Source: an uncultured Eubacteriales bacterium | GTDB lineage: Bacteria; Bacillota; Clostridia; Oscillospirales; Butyricicoccaceae | Assembly: GCA_900555855.1 (NCBI GenBank) | Contig: USML01000002.1 | Coordinates: 1-47,038, forward strand | Length of the DNA: 47,038 nucleotides | Direction of reading: 5' to 3' | Shown: positions 25,482 to 35,977 of the stretch, one piece after another | Numbering within the stretch: position 1 is the first letter of the stretch | Layout: each line of letters begins with the position of its first letter | Position numbers and translations under genes: made by a program | The notes under the pieces: generated by a model | The model's input: only the letters and a program-made list of their open reading frames with translations | The model's database searches: none | What the model was told of the DNA's origin: nothing

Positions 25482-25509
25482 TTGACAATCGGGAAAAAAG
25501 TGGTAAGCT
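25482..25509 (+). promoter_or_regulatory. Sigma-A promoter of the hrcA-grpE-dnaK-dnaJ operon
   Basis: Perfect TTGACA, 16-base spacer, TAAGCT. CIRCE begins five bases downstream of the -10 box, over the transcription start. Confidence 0.8.
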
Positions 25510-25513
25510 ATGA

Positions 25514-25540
25514 TTAGCACTCGGGGATAATGAGTGCTAA
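25514..25540. promoter_or_regulatory. CIRCE operator (HrcA binding site)
   Basis: Perfect inverted repeat TTAGCACTC-N9-GAGTGCTAA, identical to the CIRCE consensus. It covers the likely transcription start and leader of hrcA, so HrcA represses its own heat-shock operon. Confidence 0.98.
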
Positions 25541-25559
25541 AATGAAAGGGGGAAGAAAG

Positions 25560-26633
25560 ATGGAGCTTCCGGAGCGAAAGCGCAGGATCTTGAAGGCGAT
25601 CGTGGAGAGCTACATCGATACGGCGGAGCCGGTGGGGTCCAAGACCCTGGCCGACAGCTTTGACACGCCGATCTCTTCCGCCACCATCCGTAACGAGATG
25701 AGCGAGCTGGAGGAGCTGGGCTATCTGGAAAAGCCTCATGTCTCCGCGGGAAGGATCCCTTCCTTCGCTGCTTACCGGCTCTATGTGAACGAGCTGATGG
25801 AGCAGACCAGAGTGGCCACCAACGAGCTGGAGGCCATGCGGCTGATGATGGAGGCCAAGATGAAGGAGATCGGCAATGTGATGGTCTCCGCCTCCAAGGT
25901 CATCGGCGAGATGACCCAGCACACCGCCGTGGCCATGATCTCCCGCAAGGGCAGCGACAAGGTCAAAAAATGCGAGCTCATTACGGTGGATCAGGGCAGG
26001 AGCTATGCCGTCATCTTGGTCACCGGCAGCGATGTGAAAAACAAGATGTTCCGGCTGCAGGAGCCAGTGGATCCCTCCACCGCCGCCATGCTGGCGACGG
26101 CGCTGAATATGGCCGTCGAGCAGGACCGGCTGGATCAGCTGCTTTCCTCTGTTTCTCAGGGGATGGGCGAGAGCTCGCAGGTCTGCCGCTTCACGGCGGA
26201 TATTCTGGATTTCATCCGGAGCACCGAGGCGGGCAGCCGGCCGGAGGTCTATATCGACGGCGCGGCGCGGCTTTTGGACAACCGGGAATATCAGGACACC
26301 GGGCGGGCCCGGGAGCTGCTGGAATATTTCTCCGACCGGAGCCGGGTGGGCGAGCTGCTGGAAACGGCAGACGGAAGCCCCATCAATGTGCGCATCGGGC
26401 CGGAGCTGCAGGATCCCAGCATGCGGGACGCCGGGCTGGTCTTTACCAGCTACGACATTGATCAGAACACCAAGGGCATCGTGGGCATCATCGCCCCGGC
26501 CAGAATGGATTATGCCGATGTCTGCGCAAAGCTGGCGGCTTTTACACAGGCCATCAGAAGCGTGATGGGCCGGCCAATCAAACAATTAAAGGATGCAGGT
26601 GAGACCGATGAGCGAAGAAAAGAAGAATCCTGA
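25560..26633 (+). CDS. hrcA: Heat-inducible transcriptional repressor HrcA
   Basis: Repressor that binds CIRCE and is kept folded by GroE. The N-terminal winged helix reads ELPERKRRILKAIVESYIDT and ISSATIRNEMSELEELGYLE, followed by the family hallmark PHVSAGRIPSFAAYRLYV. The C-terminal part ends with GIVGIIAPARMDYADV. ATG 25560 has AAAGGGGGAAG upstream and CIRCE immediately before it; starts at 25530 or 25542 fall inside or beside the operator. It overlaps grpE by 26 bases. Confidence 0.97.
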   Translation: MELPERKRRILKAIVESYIDTAEPVGSKTLADSFDTPISSATIRNEMSELEELGYLEKPHVSAGRIPSFAAYRLYVNELMEQTRVATNELEAMRLMMEAKMKEIGNVMVSASKVIGEMTQHTAVAMISRKGSDKVKKCELITVDQGRSYAVILVTGSDVKNKMFRLQEPVDPSTAAMLATALNMAVEQDRLDQLLSSVSQGMGESSQVCRFTADILDFIRSTEAGSRPEVYIDGAARLLDNREYQDTGRARELLEYFSDRSRVGELLETADGSPINVRIGPELQDPSMRDAGLVFTSYDIDQNTKGIVGIIAPARMDYADVCAKLAAFTQAIRSVMGRPIKQLKDAGETDERRKEES

Positions 26634-27189
26634 GGCCCAGACGGAGCAGGCCCCGGAGCAGACGCCGGAGACCCAGCCGGAAGCGCCGGAGAACCAGTCC
26701 GCCAAGGCCCACGGCAAGGAGAAAAACGAGAAAAACGAGAAAAAGCACGCGGCCCGGCTGGAGGAAAAGATCCGCCAGATGGAGGAAGAGGCCGCCCGCA
26801 AGACGGAGACCTATATGCGCGTGCTGGCGGAATACGATAACTTCCGCAAGCGCTCCCAAAAGGAGCGGGACAGCACCTATCAGGACGCGCAGATCAGCAC
26901 CATCGCCCTGTTTCTGCCGGTGCTGGACAATCTGGAGCGGGCCGCTTCCGCCGCCGAGGCGGACGAGGGCGTCCGCATGATCCTGAAGCAGTTTCAGGAC
27001 CTTCTCAAAAAGTGCGGCGTGGAGGAATGCGGCAAGGAGGGCGAGGCCTTCGATCCCAATTTCCACAACGCGGTCATGCATCAGGAGGGCGAGGGCACCG
27101 GCGAGCCGGTGATCGTCCAGGTGCTGCAGAAGGGCTATACCCTGAACGGCCGTCTGATCCGTCCCGCCATGGTCAAGACCACGGACTGA
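26608..27189 (+). CDS. grpE: Nucleotide exchange factor GrpE
   Basis: DnaK co-chaperone that releases ADP. A charged, low-complexity Glu/Gln/Pro-rich N-terminus of about 45 residues precedes the coiled-coil helix and the conserved RVLAEYDNFRKRSQKERDST, LPVLDNLERA and FDPNFHNAVMHQ blocks, ending with TLNGRLIRPAMVKTTD. ATG 26608 has AGGTGAG upstream and lies within the 3' end of hrcA. Confidence 0.96.
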   Translation: MSEEKKNPEAQTEQAPEQTPETQPEAPENQSAKAHGKEKNEKNEKKHAARLEEKIRQMEEEAARKTETYMRVLAEYDNFRKRSQKERDSTYQDAQISTIALFLPVLDNLERAASAAEADEGVRMILKQFQDLLKKCGVEECGKEGEAFDPNFHNAVMHQEGEGTGEPVIVQVLQKGYTLNGRLIRPAMVKTTD

Positions 27190-27230
27190 GCGGCAGACAG
27201 ACACATTTCATCCCGATAATAATAAAATAA

Positions 27231-29114
<1,884 letters not shown>

Positions 29115-29136
29115 ACCAGACAACATGCGATGGCGC

Positions 29137-29156
29137 GGCGGGGCGTTTGCCCCGCC
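29137..29156 (+). other. dnaK-dnaJ intergenic hairpin
   Basis: GGCGGGGC-gttt-GCCCCGCC, a stable 8-bp stem without a T run. It probably stabilises the upstream mRNA or partly attenuates dnaJ expression and does not look like a terminator. Confidence 0.5.
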
Positions 29157-29191
29157 ATCCGCCTGTATACTGACAGTAGGAGAGCGAACAT

Positions 29192-30352
29192 ATGGCGGAA
29201 CAGCGCGATTTATATGAGATTTTGGAGCTCCAGAAGGGCGCCTCGGAGGATGAGATCAAAAAGGCCTACCGCCGGCTGGCCAAAAAATATCATCCCGACC
29301 TGAACCCCGGCGACAAGACCGCCGAGGCAAAAATGAAAGAGGTCAACGGCGCCTACGAGATCCTTTCCGATCCGGAAAAAAAGGCCCGCTACGACCAGTT
29401 CGGCTATGCGGGCATCGATCCCAATTATGCCGGCGGCCCCGGCGGACCCGGTGGCCCGGGAGGCGGCTTCAGCGGCTTCCAGGACTTTGATCTGGGCGAT
29501 ATTTTCGGCTCCATGTTCGGCGGCGGCTTCGGCAGCGCCGCCGGCCAGCGGACCCGTTCCGGCCCCCGGAAGGGCGAAAACCTGCGGTTGAGCCTGCAGC
29601 TGACCTTTGAGGAGGCCGTCTTCGGCTGCGAAAAGAGCGTTACCGTCACCCGGGAGGAGACCTGTAAGGACTGCGGCGGCAGCGGCGCGAAAAAGGGCAC
29701 CCAACCGGAGACCTGCCCCGTCTGCCGGGGCACCGGTCAGGTGAAATCCACCCAGCGGACGCCCTTCGGCGTCTTTTCCAGCAGCAGTCCCTGCCAGAAC
29801 TGCCGGGGCACCGGCCGGATCATCAAGGAGCCCTGCGCCGGCTGCGGCGGCACGGGCAAGGTCCGCAAGAGCCGCACCATCAAGGTGAAGATCCCCGCCG
29901 GCATTGACGACGGTCAGACCATCTCCCTGCGGGGCGAGGGCAACGGCGGCGTTCAGGGCGGCGCAGCAGGCGATCTGTATGTGACGGTCTATGTGAAGGA
30001 ACACAAGATGTTCCAGCGGGACGGACAGGATATCATGCTGGAAATGCCCATTTCCTTTGTCCAGGCCACGCTGGGCGCTTCCATCACCGTCCCCACGGTG
30101 GACGGCAAGGTGGAATATGAGATCCCCGAGGGCACCCAGACCGGGACGGTGTTCCGTCTGCGGGGCAAGGGCGTCCCCAATCTCAACGGCCGGGGCCGGG
30201 GCGACCAGTATGTGAAGGTCAATGTGGAGATCCCCAAAAACCTGAACCACGAGCAGAAGGAGCTTCTGCGGAAATTCGAGGAGAGCACCGGCGACAGCTG
30301 CTATGCCCAGCGCAAGGGCTTCTTCAAAAAGATGAAGGATCTCTTCAAATAA
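29192..30352 (+). CDS. dnaJ: Chaperone DnaJ (Hsp40)
   Basis: DnaK co-chaperone of 386 residues. Domains in order: J domain with HPD ([10 protein letters not shown]), Gly/Phe-rich linker (about 72-125), cysteine-rich zinc domain with four CxxCxGxG-type repeats ([32 protein letters not shown]), and two beta substrate-binding domains ending in [24 protein letters not shown] lies before the ATG. Last gene of the CIRCE operon. Confidence 0.98.
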   Translation: MAEQRDLYEILELQKGASEDEIKKAYRRLAKKYHPDLNPGDKTAEAKMKEVNGAYEILSDPEKKARYDQFGYAGIDPNYAGGPGGPGGPGGGFSGFQDFDLGDIFGSMFGGGFGSAAGQRTRSGPRKGENLRLSLQLTFEEAVFGCEKSVTVTREETCKDCGGSGAKKGTQPETCPVCRGTGQVKSTQRTPFGVFSSSSPCQNCRGTGRIIKEPCAGCGGTGKVRKSRTIKVKIPAGIDDGQTISLRGEGNGGVQGGAAGDLYVTVYVKEHKMFQRDGQDIMLEMPISFVQATLGASITVPTVDGKVEYEIPEGTQTGTVFRLRGKGVPNLNGRGRGDQYVKVNVEIPKNLNHEQKELLRKFEESTGDSCYAQRKGFFKKMKDLFK

Positions 30353-30381
30353 AAACTCAAGAAATCAGGATCTGTGCGTTT

Positions 30382-30419
30382 GCCGTCCTGCCGCAGTCTG
30401 CGGCGGGGCGGCTTTTTTT
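30382..30419 (+). terminator. Terminator of the hrcA-dnaJ operon
   Basis: GCCGTCCTGCCGC pairs with GCGGCGGGGCGGC (two mismatches), then seven T. A weaker CCCGG-rich hairpin follows up to about 30475. Confidence 0.87.
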
Positions 30420-30482
30420 CGCGGAAAAACCGGGGCTTTCCCGGGAAAAATCAAAAAAACCCGGTCTGCCCGGGGGAATGGC

Positions 30483-30511
30483 TTGTATTACCCGATCAAA
30501 TTTGATATAAT
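30483..30511 (+). promoter_or_regulatory. Sigma-A promoter of the recJ-hemZ run
   Basis: TTGTAT, 17-base spacer, perfect TATAAT, about 30 bases before the recJ start. Confidence 0.82.
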
Positions 30512-30543
30512 GGCACCAATAAAAATATGATTTGGAGTATGGA

Positions 30544-32628
30544 ATGAAACGAAAAAAATGGCTGCTGCCAGTCGAAACAGACGCCTGCGTCAGCAAATTA
30601 GCCGGTGAGCTGGGGCTCAGCCGGCTTTCGGCCCGTGTGCTGGCGGCTCGGGGCTTTGATTCCCGGGAAAAGGCACAGGCCTTTCTGGACCGATCCCTGG
30701 ATGGGATCCACGACCCCTATCTGCTGAAGGACATGGATCTGGCCGTGGAGGAGATCCGCCGCGCCCTCCGGGACCGGGTGAAGATCGCGGTCTACGGCGA
30801 TTACGATGTGGACGGCGTCACCGCCACCTGCATCATGATCCAGTATCTGCGCTCCCGCGGGGCAGACTGCACCTATTACATCCCCGACCGTCTGGGCGAG
30901 GGCTATGGCCTGAACACCGCGGCCATCCAGTCCCTTTACGACGACGGCTGCCGCCTGCTCATTACCGTGGACAGCGGCATCACCGCCGAGGAGGAGGCCC
31001 GCTTTGCCGGGTCGCTGGGCCTGCGGCTGATCATTACCGACCATCATGAATGTAAGGAGCAGCTGCCGGAGGCGGCCGCGGTGGTCAATCCCCGCCGGCC
31101 GGACAGCGCCTATCCCTTCCGGGAGCTGGCGGGCGTCGGCGTGGCCTTCAAGCTGATCTGCGCCCTGGAGCAGGAGCGCCCGCTGGAGGAGCTGCTGCAG
31201 GAATATGCGGATGTGGTGGCCGTGGGCACCATCGCCGATGTGATGTCGCTGACGGGGGAGAACCGGATCATCGTCTCCTACGGCCTGCGCTACCTGCAGA
31301 ATACGAAAAATTACGGCCTGAAGGCGCTGATGCAGAAGCTGGGCATGGACGCCCGCACGGTCACCTCCAACGCCGTGAGCTTTACCATGGCGCCCCGTAT
31401 CAATGCGGCGGGCCGTCTGGGCGCCGCCAGCAGCGCCGCAAGGATGTTTCTCACGGATGATCCCGCCGAGGCCTCCGCGCTGGCGGAGCATCTCTGCGCC
31501 CTGAACCACCGGCGGCAGGAGGAGGAAAACGGGATCTATGAGCAGATCATGGCCCGGATCCAGGCCCATCCGGAGCTGACCCGGGGCAGGACCATGACCC
31601 TCTGGGGCGACGGCTGGCACAACGGCGTCATCGGCATCGTATCCTCCCGCCTTTCCGACCGCTATGGCGTGCCCTGCGTGCTGATCTCCATGAACGGCGA
31701 CAACGGCAAGGGTTCCGGCCGCAGCATCAAGGGCTTCAATCTGTATGCGGCGCTGGAGAAAAATGCGCCGCTGCTGGAAAAATACGGCGGACATGAGCTG
31801 GCCGTTGGCCTGACGGTCCGCCGGGAGCATCTGGAGGAGCTGCGGCAGGCGCTGGAGGACTATGCCCTCTCCGGCGAGGTGGAGGATGTGGTCCCCTGCG
31901 TCAGCGTAGACTGCCGGGTGGAGCCGGAGGAGCTGACGCTGCCGGAGGTCCGGGGCCTTTCCGCGCTGGAGCCCTTCGGCATGGGCAACCCCCAGCCGGT
32001 GTTTCTGATGAACGATGTGCGCATCGAGGAGATCACGCCCATCAGCCACGACCGCCATGTAAAGCTGCATCTTTCCAAAAACGGGAAGTATTTCTATGCC
32101 TTTGTGTTCGGCATGGGCGCCCGGAGCTGTCAGTTCGTCAAGGGCGACCTGCTGGATATCGTCTTTTCCGCGGAGATCAATCATTATAAGGGCAACCAGA
32201 GCGTCCAGCTGGTGATCCGGGATGTGAAATGGGCCGCCGGCGAGGAGCGGGCGGATCAGGATACGCTGGCCCTCTGCGCCCGCTTCCGGGAGGGAGCAGA
32301 GCTGGGGCAGGAGGAGGCCGCGCTGCTGACGCCCACCCGGGATGAGCTGGTGGCCGTCTTCCGCCATATCAAGGCCAACGCGGAGGAGGGCGTTTTGTGC
32401 GCCTCCGCCGCAACGCTTTACCGGAAGGTGCGGTACGAATCCCGCCTTTGCGGCCATATGAACGCAGGCAAGCTGCTGGTCTGTCTGGATATTTTCCGGG
32501 AATGCGGGATCTTTTCCTATGAACAGACCGGCGGAGAGCTGGTGGTGCGCCTGCTGAATTATCAGGGCAAGGCAGATATCAACGGCTCTGCCGTGCTCAA
32601 GCGTCTGATGACCATGCTGAGGGGCTGA
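30544..32628 (+). CDS. recJ: Single-stranded-DNA-specific exonuclease RecJ
   Basis: 5'-3' single-strand DNA exonuclease used in recombination and mismatch repair. DHH motifs are present: VYGDYDVDGVTATC, VDSGIT, ITDHHECKEQLP, then the DHHA1 domain with the glycine-rich GKGSGRSIKGFNLY and the OB-fold region (KLHLSKNGKYFYAFVFGMG). It has 694 residues, somewhat shorter than the Bacillus enzyme. ATG 30544 has GGAG at good spacing; a TTG four codons earlier overlaps that site. Confidence 0.96.
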   Translation: MKRKKWLLPVETDACVSKLAGELGLSRLSARVLAARGFDSREKAQAFLDRSLDGIHDPYLLKDMDLAVEEIRRALRDRVKIAVYGDYDVDGVTATCIMIQYLRSRGADCTYYIPDRLGEGYGLNTAAIQSLYDDGCRLLITVDSGITAEEEARFAGSLGLRLIITDHHECKEQLPEAAAVVNPRRPDSAYPFRELAGVGVAFKLICALEQERPLEELLQEYADVVAVGTIADVMSLTGENRIIVSYGLRYLQNTKNYGLKALMQKLGMDARTVTSNAVSFTMAPRINAAGRLGAASSAARMFLTDDPAEASALAEHLCALNHRRQEEENGIYEQIMARIQAHPELTRGRTMTLWGDGWHNGVIGIVSSRLSDRYGVPCVLISMNGDNGKGSGRSIKGFNLYAALEKNAPLLEKYGGHELAVGLTVRREHLEELRQALEDYALSGEVEDVVPCVSVDCRVEPEELTLPEVRGLSALEPFGMGNPQPVFLMNDVRIEEITPISHDRHVKLHLSKNGKYFYAFVFGMGARSCQFVKGDLLDIVFSAEINHYKGNQSVQLVIRDVKWAAGEERADQDTLALCARFREGAELGQEEAALLTPTRDELVAVFRHIKANAEEGVLCASAATLYRKVRYESRLCGHMNAGKLLVCLDIFRECGIFSYEQTGGELVVRLLNYQGKADINGSAVLKRLMTMLRG

Positions 32629-32638
32629 GAAGAGCAAA

Positions 32639-34855
32639 ATGGATCAGAAGGAACAACAGGAGTATATGGAAACGCTGCAGCAGCAGATCGAAGGGATCGC
32701 CGCGGGCTTTTCCCCGGAGGAGGGCGAAAAGATCCGCCGGGCCTACCGCTTTGCGGCCCAGGCCCATCAGGATCAGCTGCGCAGGAGCGGCGAGCCCTAT
32801 ATCATGCATCCGGTGGCCGTGGCCTGCATCATCGACCAGATGGGGCTGGACGCGGAATCCGTCATGGCGGGGCTGCTCCACGATACGGTGGAGGATACGC
32901 CCGTCACCCGGGAGGATATCGCCCGGGAGTTTGGCGCGCCGGTGGCCATGCTGGTAGACGGCGTTACCAAGCTCACCAAAATGGAACATACCTCCTACAG
33001 CACCAAGGAAGAGCAGCAGATGGAGGACCTGCGCAAAATGTTTATCGCCATGGCGAAGGACATCCGGGTCATCATGATCAAGCTGGCGGACCGGCTGCAC
33101 AATATGCGCACCATCCAGTATCAGAAGGTCCAGAAGCAGCGGGACATCTCCGTGGAGACCATGGAGATCTATGCGCCGCTGGCCCACCGGCTGGGGATGC
33201 AGGGCGTCAAGTGGGAGCTGGAGGACCGGTCGCTGAAGATCCTGGACCCTGTGGGCTACAAGGAGATCTCCGACTTTCTGGAGGATAAGAGCCACGGCTT
33301 TGCGGCCTTTCTGGAGGAGACGAAAAAGCGCATCCAGGAAAAGCTGGAGCAGGCGGGCATCGCCTGCCAGGTCAAGGCCCGGCTCAAGAGCGTTTACAGC
33401 ATCTACCGGAAGCTCTACGGGCAGAACCTGAGCTTTGCGGAGCTTTATGATATCTGCGCCACCCGGGTCATCGTCAAGGAGCTTACCGACTGCTACAATG
33501 TGCTGGGCCTGATCCACGATCTGTATAAGCCCGTTCCCGGCCGCTTCAAGGATTATATCTCCACCCCCAAGCCAAACGGCTATCAGTCGCTGCACACGGT
33601 GGTCATCGGCTCGGAGGGCATCCCCTTTGAGGTGCAGATCCGCACGGAGGAGATGGACCACCGGGCGGAATACGGCATCGCAGCCCACTGGAAATATAAG
33701 GACGGCCTGAAGGGCTCCCAGAAGGAGGAGGCCTTCGCCTGGGTCCGGCAGCTCATCGAGACCCAGCAGGATACCGACGCCTCGGACTTTATCAAAAACA
33801 TCAAGACCGATCTGTTTGCAGACGAGGTCTATGTTTTCACGCCTCGGGGGGATGTGATCAATCTGCCCCAGGGAGCGACGCCCATTGACTTTGCCTATGC
33901 CATCCATTCAGCCGTGGGCAACCGGATGACCGGCGCCAAGGTCAACGGACGCATTGTTCCGATTGATTATCAGCTGAAGAGCGGCGAGATCGTGGATGTC
34001 ATCACCTCCAAGACGGCCGCCGGCCCAAAGCGGGACTGGATGCAGATCGTCAAGACCAACGGCGCCCGGACCAAGATCAAGCAGTGGTTCAAAAAGGAGC
34101 GCCGGGACGAAAACATCGAGCAGGGCAAGGCTGCGCTGGACCGGGAGCTGCGGGCCAACCTGCTTTACGACGCCTTCCAGCAGCCGGAGCTGCAGAACCT
34201 GATCCTGAAGCGTCTGGAGATGCCGGATCTGACGGAGCTTTACGCTTCGCTGGGCTATGGGGGCATCGCCATGAGCCGGGTCATCGCCAAGGTGCGCGAT
34301 GAGCTTCAGCGCCAGCGGGCGGCGGAGCAGAAGGAAGCCAAGCTGGAGGCCAAGCTGGCCGCCCAGACGGTCCGGGCCCAGCGGTCCGTGGCAGATACTG
34401 GCGTCATCGTAGAGGGGCTGGACAACTGTCTGGTCAAGTTCGCCAAGTGCTGCAGCCCCCTGCCCGGCGACCCCATCATCGGCTTCGTCACCCGGGGCTA
34501 TGGCGTCTCCGTCCACCGGCAGGACTGCGCCAATGTCCGCGCGGCCCTGCAGAACAAGCCGGACGACGGCCGCTGGATCCGGACGGAATGGGCCATGAAC
34601 GAGCGGCACCAATACAGCGCGGGCATCCGTGTGACCACAAAATCCCGGGTGGGAGCCATCACCGATGTGCTCACCGTGCTCACCAATATGAAGATCAATG
34701 TGAGCGAAATGAACGCCAAGGAGATGGACGACGGCCAGTGTGACCTGTTTCTGACCATCACCGTCTCCGATGCGGAGCAGATGGAGCTGGTGCTCAGCCG
34801 CATCCTGCGGGCCAACGGCGTGATCCAGGCCCGGCGCATCGTGGCGGGCAGCTGA
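32639..34855 (+). CDS. relA: Bifunctional (p)ppGpp synthetase/hydrolase (Rel)
   Basis: Stringent-response enzyme. Domains in order: HD hydrolase with RSGEPYIMHPVAVA and GLLHDTVEDTP, both intact; synthetase with YDICATRVIV, YKPVPGRFKDYISTPKPNGY and QSLHTVVIG; TGS domain (DEVYVFTPRGDVINLPQGAT); helical and zinc-finger region with the conserved KFAKCCSPLPGDPIIGFVTR; and C-terminal ACT domain (SRVGAITDVLTVLTNMKINV). At 738 residues it is a full-length Rel. It follows recJ by ten bases. Confidence 0.97.
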   Translation: MDQKEQQEYMETLQQQIEGIAAGFSPEEGEKIRRAYRFAAQAHQDQLRRSGEPYIMHPVAVACIIDQMGLDAESVMAGLLHDTVEDTPVTREDIAREFGAPVAMLVDGVTKLTKMEHTSYSTKEEQQMEDLRKMFIAMAKDIRVIMIKLADRLHNMRTIQYQKVQKQRDISVETMEIYAPLAHRLGMQGVKWELEDRSLKILDPVGYKEISDFLEDKSHGFAAFLEETKKRIQEKLEQAGIACQVKARLKSVYSIYRKLYGQNLSFAELYDICATRVIVKELTDCYNVLGLIHDLYKPVPGRFKDYISTPKPNGYQSLHTVVIGSEGIPFEVQIRTEEMDHRAEYGIAAHWKYKDGLKGSQKEEAFAWVRQLIETQQDTDASDFIKNIKTDLFADEVYVFTPRGDVINLPQGATPIDFAYAIHSAVGNRMTGAKVNGRIVPIDYQLKSGEIVDVITSKTAAGPKRDWMQIVKTNGARTKIKQWFKKERRDENIEQGKAALDRELRANLLYDAFQQPELQNLILKRLEMPDLTELYASLGYGGIAMSRVIAKVRDELQRQRAAEQKEAKLEAKLAAQTVRAQRSVADTGVIVEGLDNCLVKFAKCCSPLPGDPIIGFVTRGYGVSVHRQDCANVRAALQNKPDDGRWIRTEWAMNERHQYSAGIRVTTKSRVGAITDVLTVLTNMKINVSEMNAKEMDDGQCDLFLTITVSDAEQMELVLSRILRANGVIQARRIVAGS

Positions 34856-34874
34856 AGGAGAGGGGAGAAGAACA

Positions 34875-35348
34875 ATGCGAGCGGTTTTGATCCGGGTCAC
34901 CCGGGCCTCCATCACCATCGACGGACAGGATGGCGGCTCCATGGGCCGGGGCTATGTGGTGCTGGTGGGCGTCAAGCCCGGCGACGGCCCGGCGGAGGCG
35001 GCCTGGATGGCGAAAAAATGCGCGGAAATGCGGATCTTTGAGGATGAACATGAAAAAATGAACCTGGGTCTGGGCGATGTGGGCGGCGGGATGCTGGTGG
35101 TGAGCAATTTCACCCTGTATGCCGACTGCTCCCATGGCCGCCGGCCGGACTTTTTCGGCGCGGCCAGACCGGAGGAGGCCATCCCCGTATATGAGGCCTT
35201 TCTGGCGGAGCTTCGCGCCCGGGGCATCCCGCTGCTGACGGGAAGATTCGGCGCGGATATGGCCATCGACCATGTGAACGACGGCCCGGTGACGCTGATT
35301 TTAGATACAGATACTATGATGAAAAGGAAACCGGAGGGAAAACAATGA
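34875..35348 (+). CDS. dtd: D-aminoacyl-tRNA deacylase
   Basis: Removes D-amino acids wrongly attached to tRNA. The 157-residue protein starts MRAVLIRVTRASI and has VLVGVKPGD, NLGLGDVGGGMLVVSNFTLY and the C-terminal NDGPVTLILDT, equivalent to the family NxGPVT motif. The cross-subunit SQxxL motif reads SNFTL here, a Gln-to-Asn change next to the substrate pocket. It follows relA and overlaps the MBL hydrolase gene by four bases. The rel-dtd-MBL-hemZ order recurs in Clostridia as I recall it. Confidence 0.94.
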   Translation: MRAVLIRVTRASITIDGQDGGSMGRGYVVLVGVKPGDGPAEAAWMAKKCAEMRIFEDEHEKMNLGLGDVGGGMLVVSNFTLYADCSHGRRPDFFGAARPEEAIPVYEAFLAELRARGIPLLTGRFGADMAIDHVNDGPVTLILDTDTMMKRKPEGKQ

Positions 35349-35977
35349 TCCTGAAGCATGTGATCGTGGGCCTGCTGCGCACAAACTGCTATCTGATCTG
35401 CGACGAGCAGACCAAGACCTGCGCCGTGATCGATCCCGGCGCAAAGGCGGCCAGCATTCTGGAGGCCGCGGCGGAGACAGGCTGCCGGGTGGAAAAGGTC
35501 CTTCTGACCCATGGCCATTACGACCATGTGATGGCAGCGCCGGAGCTGCTGCGGCAGACAGGCGCGCGGCTCTATATCTCCAAAAAGGACGAATGGCTGC
35601 TCAGCTGCGACGAGGTGCTGCGCTACGGCACCCGGCGGGAGGGCTATGCCGTTCCCCATGTGGACGAATATCTGGAGGAGGGGAAGGATATCGCGCTGGG
35701 CAGCCTGACCTTCCGCGTCTTGGAAACGCCGGGTCACACCGCCGGCTCCTGCACGCTGCTCTGCGAAGACAGTATGTTCAGCGGCGACACCCTGTTCCAC
35801 GAATGCTGCGGCCGCTGCGACCTGGAGACGGGCAGCATGGAGGACATGATGGCCAGCCTGAAAAAGCTGGCGCTGCTGCCGGGAAACTATCAGGTCTATC
35901 CCGGCCATGAGAGCTTCTCCACGCTGGACTATGAGCGGCAGTATAACCCCTATATGAAAGAGGCAATGCGTCGATGA
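35345..35977 (+). CDS. MBL-fold metallo-hydrolase (glyoxalase II-like)
   Basis: Metallo-beta-lactamase-fold hydrolase of 210 residues. Metal ligands are THGHYDHV (HxHxDH), the second histidine in ETPGHTAGS, the bridging aspartate in MFSGDTLFHECCGRCDL and the last histidine in VYPGHESF. This YcbL/GloB-like subgroup hydrolyses thioesters in some bacteria; the substrate here is unknown. The ATG overlaps dtd and the stop overlaps hemZ, each by four bases. Confidence 0.9.
   Translation: MILKHVIVGLLRTNCYLICDEQTKTCAVIDPGAKAASILEAAAETGCRVEKVLLTHGHYDHVMAAPELLRQTGARLYISKKDEWLLSCDEVLRYGTRREGYAVPHVDEYLEEGKDIALGSLTFRVLETPGHTAGSCTLLCEDSMFSGDTLFHECCGRCDLETGSMEDMMASLKKLALLPGNYQVYPGHESFSTLDYERQYNPYMKEAMRR

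Noticed and set aside
29143..29171. TATACT before dnaJ as a separate promoter
   Set aside because: No acceptable -35 at 16-18 bases; dnaJ is best read as part of the CIRCE operon.
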